Shown here in pieces: positions 34,041 to 46,295 of a stretch of 64,000 bases of DNA. The stretch is from Rhizomys pruinosus (taxonomy: Eukaryota > Chordata > Mammalia > Rodentia > Spalacidae). The position numbers and the translations under genes are program-made. Each line of letters starts with the position of its first letter. Within the stretch, counting starts at the first letter, position 1. The stretch is from assembly GCA_009823505.1 (NCBI GenBank), contig VZQC01006876.1:788841-852840 (forward strand), written 5' to 3'. The notes under the pieces were generated by a model. That model was not told the DNA's origin. It worked only from the letters and a program-made list of their open reading frames with translations, and did no database searches.

Positions 34041-34847
34041 TTTTTTTAAGCCAATTTTTATTGAAGCTTTGTGCATGTCATATAAAATTTCCAATCAAGT
34101 CTAGGCCCATTTCCCCTTCCTTGCCCCCCACCCCACCAGAGCTCATGCATTCTGCCAAACATGTTTTTCATCTTTTTCTCAGTCTCCTTTAAAATTCTCA
34201 ATGCAGAAGTTTACTGTTTTGAGCAGAAGTTCACAATTTCAATCAGTTCTTTGACCCAGTCTTTTGTTGTTGTTGTTGTTGTTGTTCCTTTCAATCTGCA
34301 TCACTCCAAAATATGCATATATTTTTGCCACATATATCTGTTTTTTTTACAAATGCATCTTGACTTTATTGCAGGGAAGCTAGAGGGTGCTGCAGGGGAG
34401 GGTCTGTCTCTGCAGACTCCATGGCTGAGCAGGACAGTGGAGGGAAATGAAGTCCCAGATCTGCACGGAGGTCAGAGCAGCACCCTGCCTCTTGCCACAT
34501 ATATCTTTTAGCATCTTCAGCTTATGATTTCTTTTCTTTATTAAGCTGAAAAATGTCATGTTTGAAGACTCCTCCTTGGCAAGCCCAAATAACCATCAGT
34601 CCTGCCCTTGTGATCCACACTTGGGTTTTCCCTTCCCATGGTCACCAAATGAGGTCCAGTAAGCACAGCATCCTGACTTGATCTTCCTGCACTGGTCTCT
34701 GTGATACAGCCTGGGTAGTCCAACAATGGCAGTCTATACTCTGAAGAGGCCGAAACCCCAGTAGAACTCACTCCACAAGCTGGATGTCTCAGTAGTCCCC
34801 ATCTGGCACTGAAGGTTTGGTGGATTCTTGGAGAGAGTCTTCAGTTC
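34041..34847 (-). mobile_element. L1 3' end inserted into the MaLR LTR
   Basis: Antisense L1 3' UTR with the polypyrimidine tract at 34,111-34,136 and a (GTT)n patch at 34,264-34,286. It is flanked by aaagacactagtc (34,028-34,040) and aaagacaccagtc (34,848-34,860), a 13-bp duplication with one mismatch. It also carries the retrocopy at 34,340-34,491. Confidence 0.87.
34340..34491 (-). pseudogene. 3' end of an mRNA, retrotransposed (parent unknown)
   Basis: A 152-bp minus-strand insert flanked by a perfect 15-bp duplication, ttgccacatatatct, at 34,325-34,339 and 34,492-34,506. It has a poly-A tail (poly-T at 34,341-34,348) and an AATAAA signal (complement of 34,365-34,370) about 17 bases upstream of it. 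The sequence is GC-rich and non-repetitive, so it looks like a 5'-truncated processed copy of a cellular transcript. I could not name the parent gene; only the last part of the 3' UTR may be present, so no protein can be inferred. Confidence 0.82.
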
Positions 34848-34990
34848 AAAGACACCAGTCCTATCATGAGCCTATCCTCCTCATTCAGCCTTAATTTTCT
34901 CCATAAAGGTCCTATCTTCAAACAGAGAAGACACACAAGGATTTAGGATTTCAAAATATGAATGGGGGGGGGCATAATTCATTCTATAAG
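34848..34990 (-). mobile_element. MaLR-type LTR, part 2 of a split element
   Basis: 'aaggtcctatcttcaaacag', 'ggatttcaaaatatgaatgg' and a G10 run match the antisense 5' end of a MaLR LTR, completing the piece at 33,850-34,040. Confidence 0.75.
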
Positions 34991-37900
34991 TGCAAAAATT
35001 AAAGTTTTAATATGAAAAATGTCAGTGTTATTCAACTAAAGCCTGGTACTTCAGGCTAAATACTTAACAAGGATGAAGCATTATATATATTAATAAAATC
35101 ATCTAATTTTTAATATGTGCTAAGCATTATTTTAACTATATTACCTGTGCTAACTGCATTTAACAAAAATTATATATATAACATCATTCTTATAGCCCTT
35201 CTGGGAAAGAAACCTACCACCCCCATCCAACACTCAGTCATAGAGTTTCCTGGTGTAGTTGGAGACCACACTGTTTCAGTTTGCTTCTTCTCCTCTTCCT
35301 CTGGCTCACTGGAATATACCTTCAATAGCTTTCAACATTAAATATGTCAGTATTGTCATTGGTACTCACTGAAGGTATCACAACCAATGCTTTTGTCTGA
35401 TGAAGGTCCCGCTGTGGATGCTACCACTACCAAAAATGTGGAGCAGCAAAAAACGTTGAAGCAGCCACCGCGGAAGGTCATCCACTTTCCCGTCACTTGC
35501 CGTGTTACATAAGTTGTCAAGCTTGCTGCTTGTCTAACCAAAACTTCCTGTTGTCTCCAAAGAAAATGATTCTTCAGATCAGATTATTGCTGGGAATTCA
35601 TTCACTGAGTTCTGATGTCCTGTGTCCGGTATTACCTACTAAATGCCTGCATCTTTCCATCTCTTAGATTTACTCACCCTCAATACTGATAGTAGAATTT
35701 ATGAAATTTTTTATTAAGATATTTTGGAACCAACAGAAAGTTAAAAACGAAAATGGAAACAGAGAAAATAGACTAAGAACATCCAAACTAGATTAGTCAT
35801 TAGTACTAAGGTTGAAAGGGACAAAATATAAAATAAAAACCAATTTTGAATTAAATGATTTGTTATAAATTAAATCAACTAGCACAATGAATTCTTTTCC
35901 TGGAATGTAATCCAATGTATGTAATTCCTTTTGTGCTCAGTCAGTAATTTGTCAGCGAGTGGTTAATACCTCTAGAGATGTTCCCTGCCATTCTCAGAAA
36001 AAATTATAAGAAAATACACCTTAAAGGTGAAGTAAAATTTTTTCTATGTTGAGACTTTACTACCTTTACTTTTTAGCCTATTTGATAGGAAAGTACCATT
36101 TTTCCCTGAGCATGTGAAAGCCTGGAGCTCATGTAGACAAATAAATATGTAGTTCTTCTTCCCACAGATGTTATTTTTGAGCAACTACATTTGATGGCTC
36201 CTAGATAAAGCAATCAACCTGGAGAGAAATGAGGAGCTCATATTCCAAGAAGTGACATATAATTATTACCACACCTATTAACTGAACAAACCAGCCAGAG
36301 CCCAATTACATTGTTGGAACATACACGGAAATATCTCTTAAACAATTCTTCAACAAAGAAATAAACCTGTCATGGAAGAAAAAATTGCTGAACATCAAGA
36401 CTGTGTGCAGAGGAAGTAACGTTAGTGTCAGGGTCGTGCTGGCTGTAACTCAATGTGCAATTAAGGGAAATTAGAGGCAGTCCTCATTACATACATTTTA
36501 CACTTTGTTTATTGTGCCACAAATTCTGTAGTGGAGCCACTGACTTGTAGCAACAATAGCTCATTTAATGGAAAATGAGAATGTTAACAAAAGATGTTTG
36601 ATGGCTGAGGAGCACAGTACAGCAATTTCCTTTTTTTTGGTTGTGTGTCCCTGCTCCAAAACCACATCTTTGATGAACACGAAGAGAGCCAATATGGCAT
36701 AACTGAAATCCTGCTTGCAGATCAAGAGACTGGAGAAGTACAAATAAAATAGCAAAAGTATATCAATGGCTTGGAGCTCAAAGAATACCTTTCTAATCAA
36801 TCATTTTTCTCATAGAATTGGGAAGAAAAGAAACAAAACTGATGAGACAGGGATTCTTGCCCAGGACTCGTTAAAAGATAGTGCTGATCTACAAAGATCA
36901 TATATGAAGGCTCTCTATCTGCTCTAAGAGTACTCATTTAAAACTTTTCTGAATTTTAAAATAGTCTGAAAGTCCTAGATTTGCCCAAAAAGAATTATTT
37001 ACACCATTTAATTCCTGGAAAATAGTAGAATGAATGGATTTCAGGGTGATATGTGATACTGAAATTGCTGTCCTACTGAGAATCAGATGCTTGGGAGAAA
37101 GGAGTGGAAATTGGTTTCATAGAGTCACATAGCAAGTACGAATTTTGACATGGGTCTCGAGTACTGGATCATGCTGTAAATATCTGAGTATTGGATTCCC
37201 CAAGCTCTAAAATGAATTCCTTGTATTCTTTAAGACTTAGTATAACTTTTGAAGGGGAACTCAAGGTATGTGATCGTAGCACAAATAAGAATAGCAAAGA
37301 AGTGGGACTATGTAGACTTTGGAAAGGCTCTGACAAGAAATGAAATCCATGCCATATCTGCATGTATCTGAAGTATCTGAGTCTACACAGTGGAGTTATT
37401 CCTGCCATGGATCTTTGATAATTTCTGGCTTCTTGACCAGCAAGTCTCTCCAAATTAAAGAGGATTGTACATCTGTATGTGTATGCGTTTGTGTATACAT
37501 ATATGTATGAAAGTACATATGGAGCTCAGAGATTGATATTGGGTGTTTTCCTGACTTGCTCTCTTCTTTATTGTTTTTGTCATTTACTTCAATTCATGAT
37601 CAGCGTACATATTATTAATATAGTATACATCACTTTTTTGCTTTTTCACATCAAATCTTGAGACCGTAGTGTTCATTTAATACCCTAGTTCACCTCAATC
37701 AAAGTCATGCACAGTTCAAATGACCAGCAACCCCACGGGGTCTCTAGGCATGCTTTGGAGGGTGACAGGTGCTTACTTAGACACTACGTGCTGAGGACAG
37801 GAGGTCAGGGTCAAGGAAGATTTGGGGTGTGTGTGTGTGTGTGTATGTGTGTGTGTGTTAATCTATTCATTTGCTCATTTAATATTCTATAAATGCATAT

Positions 37901-38049
37901 TGAGTATCTCCTGAGCTGGTGATCATGTAGACAGGAATCTTGCTGGTGGGAGAGAAGCTGAGGAGTCTTGGGAAGGACCTCGCTGAGAGGCTTCTTCAAC
38001 CATGAGTTTGACTCACACCCAGAGCTTCCAGTTCACAGTTTGGGTGCTG
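34991..38049. other. 3-kb single-copy desert, only a (GT)n seen
   Basis: No gene or clear repeat is recognised. The (GT)n at 37,826-37,858 is the only structured feature. Ancient repeats too decayed to read by eye may be present. Confidence 0.5.
37826..37858 (+). repeat. (GT)n microsatellite
   Basis: A GT run interrupted once by 'at'. Confidence 0.93.
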
Positions 38050-38298
38050 CAACTGCTGCTGGTGGTCTGCTCACCTTAAATTTTTGATATAGAGTCCTCA
38101 CTGACCCTAGAATTTGCAGATTCCACTATACTGGCTGATCCGCAAGCCCCAGGGATCCTCCTATCTCCACTCTGCTTCCCCAGTGTTGGGATCACAGGAA
38201 TGCTCAGCTTTATCCATGAGTACAGGGGATTGAACTCAAGTCGTCATGCTTGTATAGCAACCACTCTACCAACTAAAGCATCTCTCTAGCCCTCCATG
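38050..38298 (-). mobile_element. B4-type composite SINE
   Basis: B1-like half 'cccagtgttgggatcacagg' joined to a tRNA-like half ending 'taaagcatctctctagccc', all on the minus strand. Confidence 0.75.
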
Positions 38299-39383
38299 CA
38301 CATCTTTGACACAGACTTCCCATGTAATACTGCTAAAATTGCTTTCTTACAAGAAACACTAAGAATGGCTTAATGACTTGGGACTATCCCTTGCCTCTTT
38401 GATAAAAAAAGTAAGCCTCCCAGTGTTGGTGTTTAGACAGATGCGGATTGTTGGAGAATAGTAAGGAAGGCAGAGCGGCTGCAAGGGAAAAGTAAAATGC
38501 TAAATAACTTGCCAGGATTCTCAAGGAGGGCAGGCTGTGCTTCTGAGCAATTAAGAGACTTCTTCCAAGTAAGAGCTCTGCCAAGCTGGATAAAAAGAGC
38601 TATTTAAAATTTTACTTCTCTTCCATGGGGAGGAAAGAGACTGAGTCACGTGCCTAACCCTTCCTAGACCTCACAGTAGCATTTATGTGATAATGATTTT
38701 TATAGTTTATGTCCTCAGACTTCTTTTATGTTCCTTTAAAAAAACTAGCTTTAAATTTATAATTTATTTTAATCTCTCTTATTTACTGTATGACTTCACA
38801 TGAAATTTGAATAACTTATAAAGGCAATAGTATTTAGATCAATGAAAAATGTTTGGAAGTACCATAGCCTTCATATATATTGATAATTATGAATAATCTT
38901 GCATGAAGGTTTAATAAAATAGTAATTAAAATATCTTCTATATACTATATAAAGTTTGACTACAAGCTCTAAATAAATAGTAAATAAATAAATAAAAAGT
39001 AGCTTTGCATTTATAGAGCATATTTATTGTTAGTATTTTGATGTCAGATCTTAATTGGGTTTTTAACTCATTAGACCTTCTGAGGAGGTTTTGGTGCCCA
39101 AGAAAGCTGAAAGGAGTGTGTTGGTCTCTGTTCTAGAATTTGATTCAAATCCTACTTGCACTCTTTTGGGTAAGTGATTTAGTAAATAGTGTCAATAAAT
39201 GTTCTGAAGTCCTCCTCCCACAGTCATTCACCCCAATTTGGCAAACATCTAAACTCTGTGAGTAAAGTAGCCACTCATTCCCACAGATTCTTTAATTCAC
39301 TAGCAAGGGACTGTAGGCACCTGCTACGTGTACAGAGCTGGCTCAGTTGGAAATTAAATTTCTCAAACCTAAACGAGGCATTT

Positions 39384-39388
<5 letters not shown>
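38299..39388. other. AT-rich single-copy DNA, no gene seen
   Basis: No repeat or gene recognised apart from short (AAAT)n near 38,975-38,997. Confidence 0.5.
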
Positions 39389-39438
<50 letters not shown>

Positions 39439-39444
39439 CTCTTT
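39389..39444 (+). repeat. (CT)n microsatellite
   Basis: About 27 CT units, with one CC break near the end. Confidence 0.95.
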
Positions 39445-39479
39445 CTCCCTGGATGCATGTGGAGACCTGAGGCTGATGT

Positions 39480-39675
39480 TAGGAATCATCATGAACTTCT
39501 GCATCAAGAATTTTGAGAGAGACTGAGAAAAAGATGAAAAATATGTTTGGCAGAAGGCATGAGCTCTGGTGGGGTTGGGGTGGGGGGGGGGGCGGGGAGG
39601 GGAGCACGGGTCTAGATTTGATTTGAAATTCTGTATAAAATGCACAGAGCTTCAATAAAAAATTTGCTTAAAAAA
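39480..39675 (+). mobile_element. L1 3'-UTR tail with G-rich tract
   Basis: 'tttggcagaaggcatgagct', then a G-rich tract (39,569-39,601) with several runs of three or more G, the conserved polypurine tract of mammalian L1 3' UTRs, then 'gcttcaataaaaaatttgct'. The left arm of the inverted repeat starts inside it. Confidence 0.87.
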
Positions 39676-39682
39676 AGGAATC

Positions 39683-39920
39683 ATTATGAATCACTCCTCC
39701 ACATTGTTCAATGGGGCAGGGTCTCTGAATCAAACCCAGAGCTCACTGATCTGGTTCGTCTTGCCACCCAGCTTGCTCTGGGGATTCCTGTCTTCACCTT
39801 CCAAGGTAGAATTACAGGTGGACTGTCACACCCACCTGGCCTTTACATGAGGTCTAGCAACACAAATTTCAATCATCAAATTTGCCAAGTGCTTTAACTA
39901 TGCAGCCATTTCCTGGCCCT
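39683..39920 (-). mobile_element. B4-type SINE
   Basis: 'gggcagggtctctgaatcaa', 'cagcttgctctggggattcc' and 'gcagccatttcctggccct' follow minus-strand B4 order. Mirrored at 58,155-58,400. Confidence 0.68.
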
Positions 39921-40499
39921 GGGCTTTTAACCATATAGTCACACTGCTTGTACATTTATACCTAGTTTTAGAAAATATTTTAAAATGATATAACGAATTG
40001 TTAAGATTTTTACTTTCTTCATTGTCAAATAAAAACACAAAGAGCTGGTCAAATTACAAAAATTTTTTTACACCTGCATTAGGAAGAAGCAACTCAATAA
40101 AAGGTCAGCAGAGCTATTCATGGAGTTAAAAACAACAAAATGACAGGACAATTCGATAAAAAGAATTTCTGGCAAATATGGCTCAATCCTGAAATATACC
40201 ATGTCCCTGGCTAAAGAGAAGGTAATGAATTTGAGATTTTATTGAAAAAAAAAAAACTCTGGCGTGGTTTGTAAACAGACTATAGGTGGGTTTACAAGGC
40301 TGAGGTGGGTTTGGGGTCACAGAGCAGGTAAATTTATATGCATATTCTGGATATGGTGAAATTTCTCTTTAACAGAATAATATTTTTGTAATAGTAGAAC
40401 TAGTCACACAGAGAATAAGTGTTTGTGAGCTGCTTAACCTTAGGTGACATGTCTTCAATGCAGCCTCTACACTTAGGATGAATGTATCTCTTAACTCTT

Positions 40500-40880
40500 A
40501 CCAGACAAATCTCCTTATGTGGAAGATAGTAATTAACACAGAGACCCACAATTAGCCAATGTGCAGAGAACAAGAGGCTGAAGAGTGCTTATCCATGGTA
40601 GGACAGCTGTTTAAACCTCTGCCTCCCAAGTAGGAAAAATTGCAAGAGCCAGAAGGGGTGGAGGACCACAAGGAAACAGTCTTTCAGACAACTGGTCCGC
40701 TATGCATATGAACTCACAGCAATGGTGTCAGCATATACAAGTCCATACAAGCTCAAATCACACACACACAAAAAAACCAGTCTAGACTGGGTAAGTGGTT
40801 AAGAAATCCCAACCCAACTTAAGGAACTTTTGACAGTTGGTGGCTGTAGAGGGGGAAAAATAGGAAAAAAATAAATGATT
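40500..40880 (+). mobile_element. Lx-type L1 3' UTR fragment
   Basis: 'ccagacaaatctccttatgt', 'attaacacagagacccacaa', 'ggaccacaaggaaacagtct' and 'ttgacagttggtggctgtag' share the Lx 3'-UTR order with 28,240-28,640. Mirrored, badly garbled, at about 57,000-57,545. Confidence 0.8.
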
Positions 40881-41394
40881 TCAAAGTATAGAGGCAAAGT
40901 GAGCTGAACTGATCACTACACCACACATGGTCTGCAGGACCAGGAAGGCTTTGAACACTGCACACATTAAATTCAAATCCATGCTGCCTTTCCCTCTACA
41001 GCTACAGTCATTGTTCCTACTCAGATGAGTAGTGCCATATGAGAAAACTTACTGTCATAACACCAATATCCTTGTAAAGTTATTTGTGGGTTCCATGATG
41101 GATACATGTCAAAATTATTACTCATGAGTTTTATTTTTGAGACATTCTCTGAATGCATACTTAGAGCTAAATTAAACTCAATTATCTCAAGCCTTGATTT
41201 TTTTTCAAATATGAAAATAGAGATGATATTAAATCATTTGCATATGAAGAAATAATATTTTTGTCCTACATGTATCTTATCCCCACCTAATGGAAGTTCT
41301 GGGGCTCCCCAAACTTGTGTTCTTGGACACATGAATTGTACGCAGAGCTGGAGAGCATACTCAAAGTCTTGTCCAGCTTTTATAAGAATGGCTA
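40881..41394. other. Single-copy DNA, no gene seen
   Basis: Nothing recognised. Confidence 0.5.
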
Positions 41395-41690
41395 CATGCC
41401 TCAACATTCACATGTTGAAATCTGAACCCCCAAGATCAGTGCATGCCTTCATGACTAGGATTAATGCTCTTCTGAAAGAGGCCCTAGAGAACTAGCCTTC
41501 TGCCATAAAAGGACATTGTGTGACAGCAGCAACTCAGAAACAGGCACAGACCCTCCGCAGACGTCAGATCTGCTGGGACCCTGATCTTGCATCTTTCAGC
41601 CTCTGGAACTGTGAGAATTTTCTGTTGTTTAGGAGGTGCCCACTGTGATTATTTTATTACAGCAGATTAAAGGAATGGGAACAGTTCTCC
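41395..41690 (+). mobile_element. MaLR-type LTR
   Basis: Good match in order to mammalian MaLR LTRs: 'catgttgaaatctgaacccc', 'tctgaaagaggccctagaga', 'gatctgctgggaccctgatc', 'cagcctctggaactgtgaga', 'attttattacagcagattaa'. Mirrored at about 55,975-56,260. Confidence 0.87.
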
Positions 41691-41937
41691 TCCCAGAATG
41701 GAAATCCTTCTCCAAACTTTTATAAAAATGATCCTTCAATCCTCCGTGGTTGTTTGATCTCCATTTCAACAATAATGACATACTTCCTGATGTCATTTCC
41801 CCATAAGAACCCCCCCACACCCACCCTCACCCCCAAACTAGGTGCCCTACAGTGAACTTTGTGTGTATTTAGCTTTTAACAATGACGGGGCACTGGAGGC
41901 CATGTTAGTACCTGCATTTCTTTGACAGTGGTAACTA

Positions 41938-42171
41938 GGGGTTGAAGAGATGGCTCAGCAGTTAAAAGCACTGTCTGCTCTTGCAGAGGACCAGGGGTTT
42001 GATTTCCAGCATCCACATGGTGGCTAACAACTTCCATAACTCCAGTTCCAGGGTATCCAACCCCCTCTTCTGATCTCCATGGGCATTGCATGATATAGGT
42101 GTTTTTACACACATGCAGACAATACACTCATATACATAAAATAGAAAAAATAAATATTTTAAAATAAAGAT
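41938..42171 (+). mobile_element. B2/B3 SINE with 11-bp target duplication
   Basis: 'ggttgaagagatggctcagc' head, 'ggtttgatttcc' B-box region, and an AT-rich tail. Flanked by agtggtaacta at 41,927-41,937 and 42,172-42,182. Confidence 0.95.
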
Positions 42172-42182
42172 AGTGGTAACTA

Positions 42183-42580
42183 ACTTTTACTGAGGTCTTA
42201 CTCTATGCCATGCACTTTATAGGATGAATTAAACCTTCTTTCATCCAGATAGAAATTTTATCCACAGGGAAGTCGGGGACAAATCCTGCTATGTTTGTAA
42301 CTTCTTTGACCTCTAACATGAATCTTTATCTTGTAGAGAACACTTTTTTTTAGGGGACACTGACTTTCTTCTATGAGTTATAACTGGTAACTCAGGGACT
42401 ATCAAGTACTGTTTGGTATTCCACCCCTCATCCTCTTTATCTTACATTTCCCTTTAGTTAATATAGGTGTAAATCAAAACTAACCTCAGCAGTACTTGCT
42501 GACAAATCCTGTTAGTTCTCTTTGTTTCCTGTGGCCCACCTTCCCTAGGCCCTAGTAGTGACCCATCGTTACCTGAACAC
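42183..42580. other. Single-copy DNA, no gene seen
   Basis: 42,190-42,260 ('ttactctatgccatgcactt') may be a decayed MIR tail. Confidence 0.45.
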
Positions 42581-42583
42581 AGT

Positions 42584-42745
42584 GTTTTTTTTTCTTTTTG
42601 GTATTTTTGAGACAGGGTCTCCCTTTAGTCCCACCTGGCCTGGGACTCACTTTGTAGACCAGGCTGGCCTTGAACTCACTGAGATCCACCTGCCTCTGCC
42701 TCTCAAGTGCTGGGATTAAGGCGTGTGTTTCTAAGTCCATCCTGT
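42584..42745 (-). mobile_element. B1 SINE
   Basis: 'gagacagggtctcccttta', 'ggccttgaactcactgagat' and 'caagtgctgggattaaggcg' on the minus strand. Mirrored at 54,915-55,075. Confidence 0.92.
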
Positions 42746-43189
42746 CTTCTCCTCTGTTAAGGACACAACTATTGACACCACAATTTTTCAAAGGAAAATG
42801 TCCTTAAAATGCATAGGTATACAAGGTAAATAAATTAAATGCCAACAGCATTAAATACCCTGCAAAGTGAAAGGAATATATTTTAATTCCTTCTGTTGAG
42901 ACAAGGCTATAGCGTCTTGACTCTCTTAAGAATTAATGATTCGTTAACAAATAAATATTGAGTGCCCTAAGAAGAGGGGAAAGAATTAAAATTCGAAGAC
43001 ACAAGCAGGTAAAGAGATATAGTTCAATATGACAGAGTTAGAACAAAATAAATCAAATATTCTGAGAAAGCCATGTGGTACCAGGGAAGCTGAACTCCCT
43101 GGCTCTACCTTAAATCCTGGCTCCACCTTAAATTCTGGCTTCATGACTTAAGTTTTTTTTTTAATTTTTTGCTTTTGTATGGAAAAAAG
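42746..43189. other. Single-copy DNA, no gene seen
   Basis: Virtually identical to its mirror (54,460-54,820). Nothing recognised within it. Confidence 0.5.
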
Positions 43190-43309
43190 ATGGAGGCAGA
43201 AGAAAGAATGCCCTGGGCAGCCTACCCCAGGTCCTGGGGCATACTGGTCCTAAAGAGACTGAGTAGGTGTAGAGAATCTTATCACACAAGATGAATGTTT
43301 CCCTGATCG

Positions 43310-43990
43310 TAAGTGCTTCTATATCCATCTAAAACTTCTGAACTCAGGTCTGGGCAAGTAAGAAAGAAAATAACTAGAGAGTCAAGATGACAGTGATAAA
43401 GAACGGTGGCCACAGCAGTTCTGGCTCTTGGCACCGGGACTTAAAACAAGACTCCAGACTTCCTTGGTTTATTAAGAATCTTGGCACTTCTGTGCCGATT
43501 TCAAACTTCTGAACTCAGGACTTGGCAACTAAAAGGAAAATAACTGGAGAACCAAGATGGCGCCAGCACAGCTGCGGGTGCCAGAGCAGTGGGGACAGTG
43601 GCAGCAGCAGCTCTCAGCAGAAGGACTTAACACATGACTCCCGGCTTCATTTTATTAAGGATCTTGGTGAGGTGGCAGTGGAATGAGGCATACTCCAGGC
43701 AGAACAGGCCTCGGGCCCTAGATGTGTGTGCTGGCTCCCAAGAGTCTGAGTTCCAGTGCTGGACCATATCATATACCTTATTTTCAGACCATAGGTGTTT
43801 CTACGTTGATTTCAAAATCCTGGATCCAGGACATGGTATATAACAGGAAAGATACTTGGAGAGCTGAGACGGCTACTGCACTGCAGTAACAATTGGGACT
43901 CTAGGTACAAGGACTTACAACAGGACTCTGGATCTCTTCATTTTATTAACAATCTTGGTGAGGTGGCTCCTGGCAGCAGGGGGTAGCCAT
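43310..43990 (+). repeat. Three diverged tandem units of variable length
   Basis: Each unit has 'gaactcagg' or 'ggatccagg', then an AAAATAACTGGAGA-like block, an 'agatgg' or 'gacggc' motif, 'ggacttaa/acaa', 'gactcc/gactct' and 'ttattaa.aatcttgg'. Unit starts at about 43,335, 43,506 and 43,816, so spacings are 171 and about 310. One unit holds caagatggcgcc, a YY1-like site common in L1 5' UTRs. It could be a promoter monomer array or an LTR piece; I cannot assign it. Confidence 0.6.
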
Positions 43991-44342
43991 GCCGGCCCAC
44001 CCACACATGCCCCAGACATCATCATCATCCAGGGGCTGTCAAGTCCTGGCTCCAGTTTGTAACAGCAATAGGAACCTGAGAACTCTCAGATTACAGAAAA
44101 GAATGTAGAGGACACTGGTGTAAAGTAGTCATGTGAAGTTGGGAAACATCTCAAATGCCACTCAGAGAATTCTGGATTGGGGGCCTGTGAACTGACTGAT
44201 GGCTACTGTGAGGGGTTGACTTTTGCTCTGATCCACAGTAAAACCCTCTGGGAAATCAACTTGGAGAATCCCTTGGTCCAGAGCAGCACGCTTGTACTGA
44301 GTGAGTCCCCAAAACAGCCAAAGTGTAACCTGCATGCAGTTC

Positions 44343-46290
44343 ACAAGTATTTTGTTGAGAATATTTGCTTCTATGTTTGTTAATGAGATGGGTCTATAGT
44401 TTTCCCCTTTGGTTGTATCTTTGCCTGGTTTTGGTATTAGAGTGATGCTGGATTTGTAGAAGGAATTTGGGAGATTTCCCTCTGCTTGTATCTTTCTGAA
44501 CAGTTTCAATAATAATGGTTGTTAAGTCCTCTTTAAATGTTTTATAGAATTCTGCCATGAAACCATCTGGGCCTGGACATTTTTTTAGTTTAGAGGTTTC
44601 TTATTATATTTTCAATTTCCTCATATATTATGGGTCTGTTTAAGTCCAGGATTTCAGATATTCATCCATTTCTCTTAGGTTTTCAAATTTAGTAGAGTAT
44701 AGGTTTTTGAAGTATTCCTGTATGATTGTCTGGATCTTTTTTGTTGTCTGTTGTGATGTTTCCCTATTCATCTCAAATTCTATTGATTTGGAGTAGCTCT
44801 TTCTTACTTTTGGCTAATTGGGCTAGAGGTCTATCTATCTCGTTTGTCTTTTCAAAGAACCAGCTTTTGGATTCATTAATTCCTTGTATTGTTTTTGTTT
44901 CTATTTCATTGATTTCTGCTCTGATTTTTGTGATTTCTTCTTGTCTGTTGGGTTTAGGGTTCATTTGTTGTTGTCTTTCAAGTGTTTTTAGCTGCAGTGT
45001 TATTTCAATTATTTGGTGGTTCAACATACTCACGTAAAGCAATAAGTATCATAAAACACATAAATGGACTGAAAGACAAAAACCACACATTCATCTCAAT
45101 TGACAATTGAGAAAAAGCCTTCAACAAAATCCAACTTCATGCTCAAAGTCCTAGAGGGAATTGGACTGGAGGGAACATTCCTCAATGTAATCAAAGCCAT
45201 ATATAATAAACCCACAGCCAACATCATCCTAAGTGGAAAAAAGTTAGAAGCATTCCCCTTAAAGGCAGCAACATGGAAAGGTTGCCCCCTATCATGAATC
45301 CTCTTCAATATAGTGCTTGAAATGCTTGCTAGGGCAATAAGGCAAGAAAGAGGAATTAAAGGAGTACTAATTGGAAAAGAAGAAGTCAAACTATCCCTCT
45401 TTGCAGATGATATGATAGTGTACTTAAAGGATGCTAAAAACTCTACCATAAAACTTCTAGAAATGGTTTAGAGTTTCAGTAAAGTGGCAGGATACAAAAC
45501 CCAGAATACTCAGTAGCCTTTCTTTATACCAACAACAACTTTATACCAAGCAACTGGAGAAGGAATGTAAGTAGACCTTCCCACTCACAATAGTCACAAA
45601 AAATTAAATAAAATACCTGGGAACAAACCTAATCAAAGACACCAACTATCCCTACAACAAAATTTTAAACCCCTAAAGAAGGAGATTGAAGAAAACATAA
45701 GAAGAAGGACAGTCCTCCCATTCTCATGGATTGGAAAATTTAATATTGTAAAATTTTCCATTCTACAAAAATTAATATACAGATTCAATCCAATCCCAAT
45801 CAAAATCACCATGAGCTTCTTCACAGACTTGGAAAAAAAATCCTTAAATTCATATGGAAAAACAAAAGACCCAGAATAGCCAAAGCAAACCTGAGTGAAA
45901 AGAGTAATACAAGGGGGATCACTATACCAGACTTCAACCTATATTACAGGGATATAGTCATAAAAACAGCCTGGTACTGGCACAAAAACAGACCCATAGA
46001 CCAATGGAACAAAACTGAAGATCCAAATTTGAGCTCATACAATTTCAGCCACCTCATATTTGACAAAGGGGTCAAAAAGACTCAATGAAGGAAAGACAGC
46101 ATCTTCAGCAAATGATGCTAGCAAAACTGTATCACCATTTGTAGAAGAATAAAATTAAAGCCCTATCTCTCACCCTTCATAAAAATCAACTCCAAATGGA
46201 TCAAAGACCTCCATGTGAAACTTGAAACACTGAAGGTGATATAAGGAAACATTGGCAGCAACATACAAAACATAGGCATAAGAAAAGACT
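44343..46290 (+). mobile_element. L1 ORF2 fragment with 5' inversion
   Basis: ORF2 encodes endonuclease and reverse transcriptase. 44,343-45,025 is antisense and covers the pre-RT region (minus-strand words [26 protein letters not shown]) to the start of RT ([22 protein letters not shown]). 45,030-46,290 is sense and resumes about 40 residues further on, through [15 protein letters not shown] and the RT catalytic FADD motif (45,400-45,411). The two parts abut in ORF2 coordinates only when the first is inverted: a twin-priming structure. Multiple stops; dead. Confidence 0.92.
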
Positions 46291-46295
46291 TTCTT

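Noticed and set aside
41938..41990. tRNA-like sequence with A and B box words
   Set aside because: It is the head of a B2/B3 SINE with its own target duplication, not a tRNA gene. The same holds for the other B2/B3 elements.
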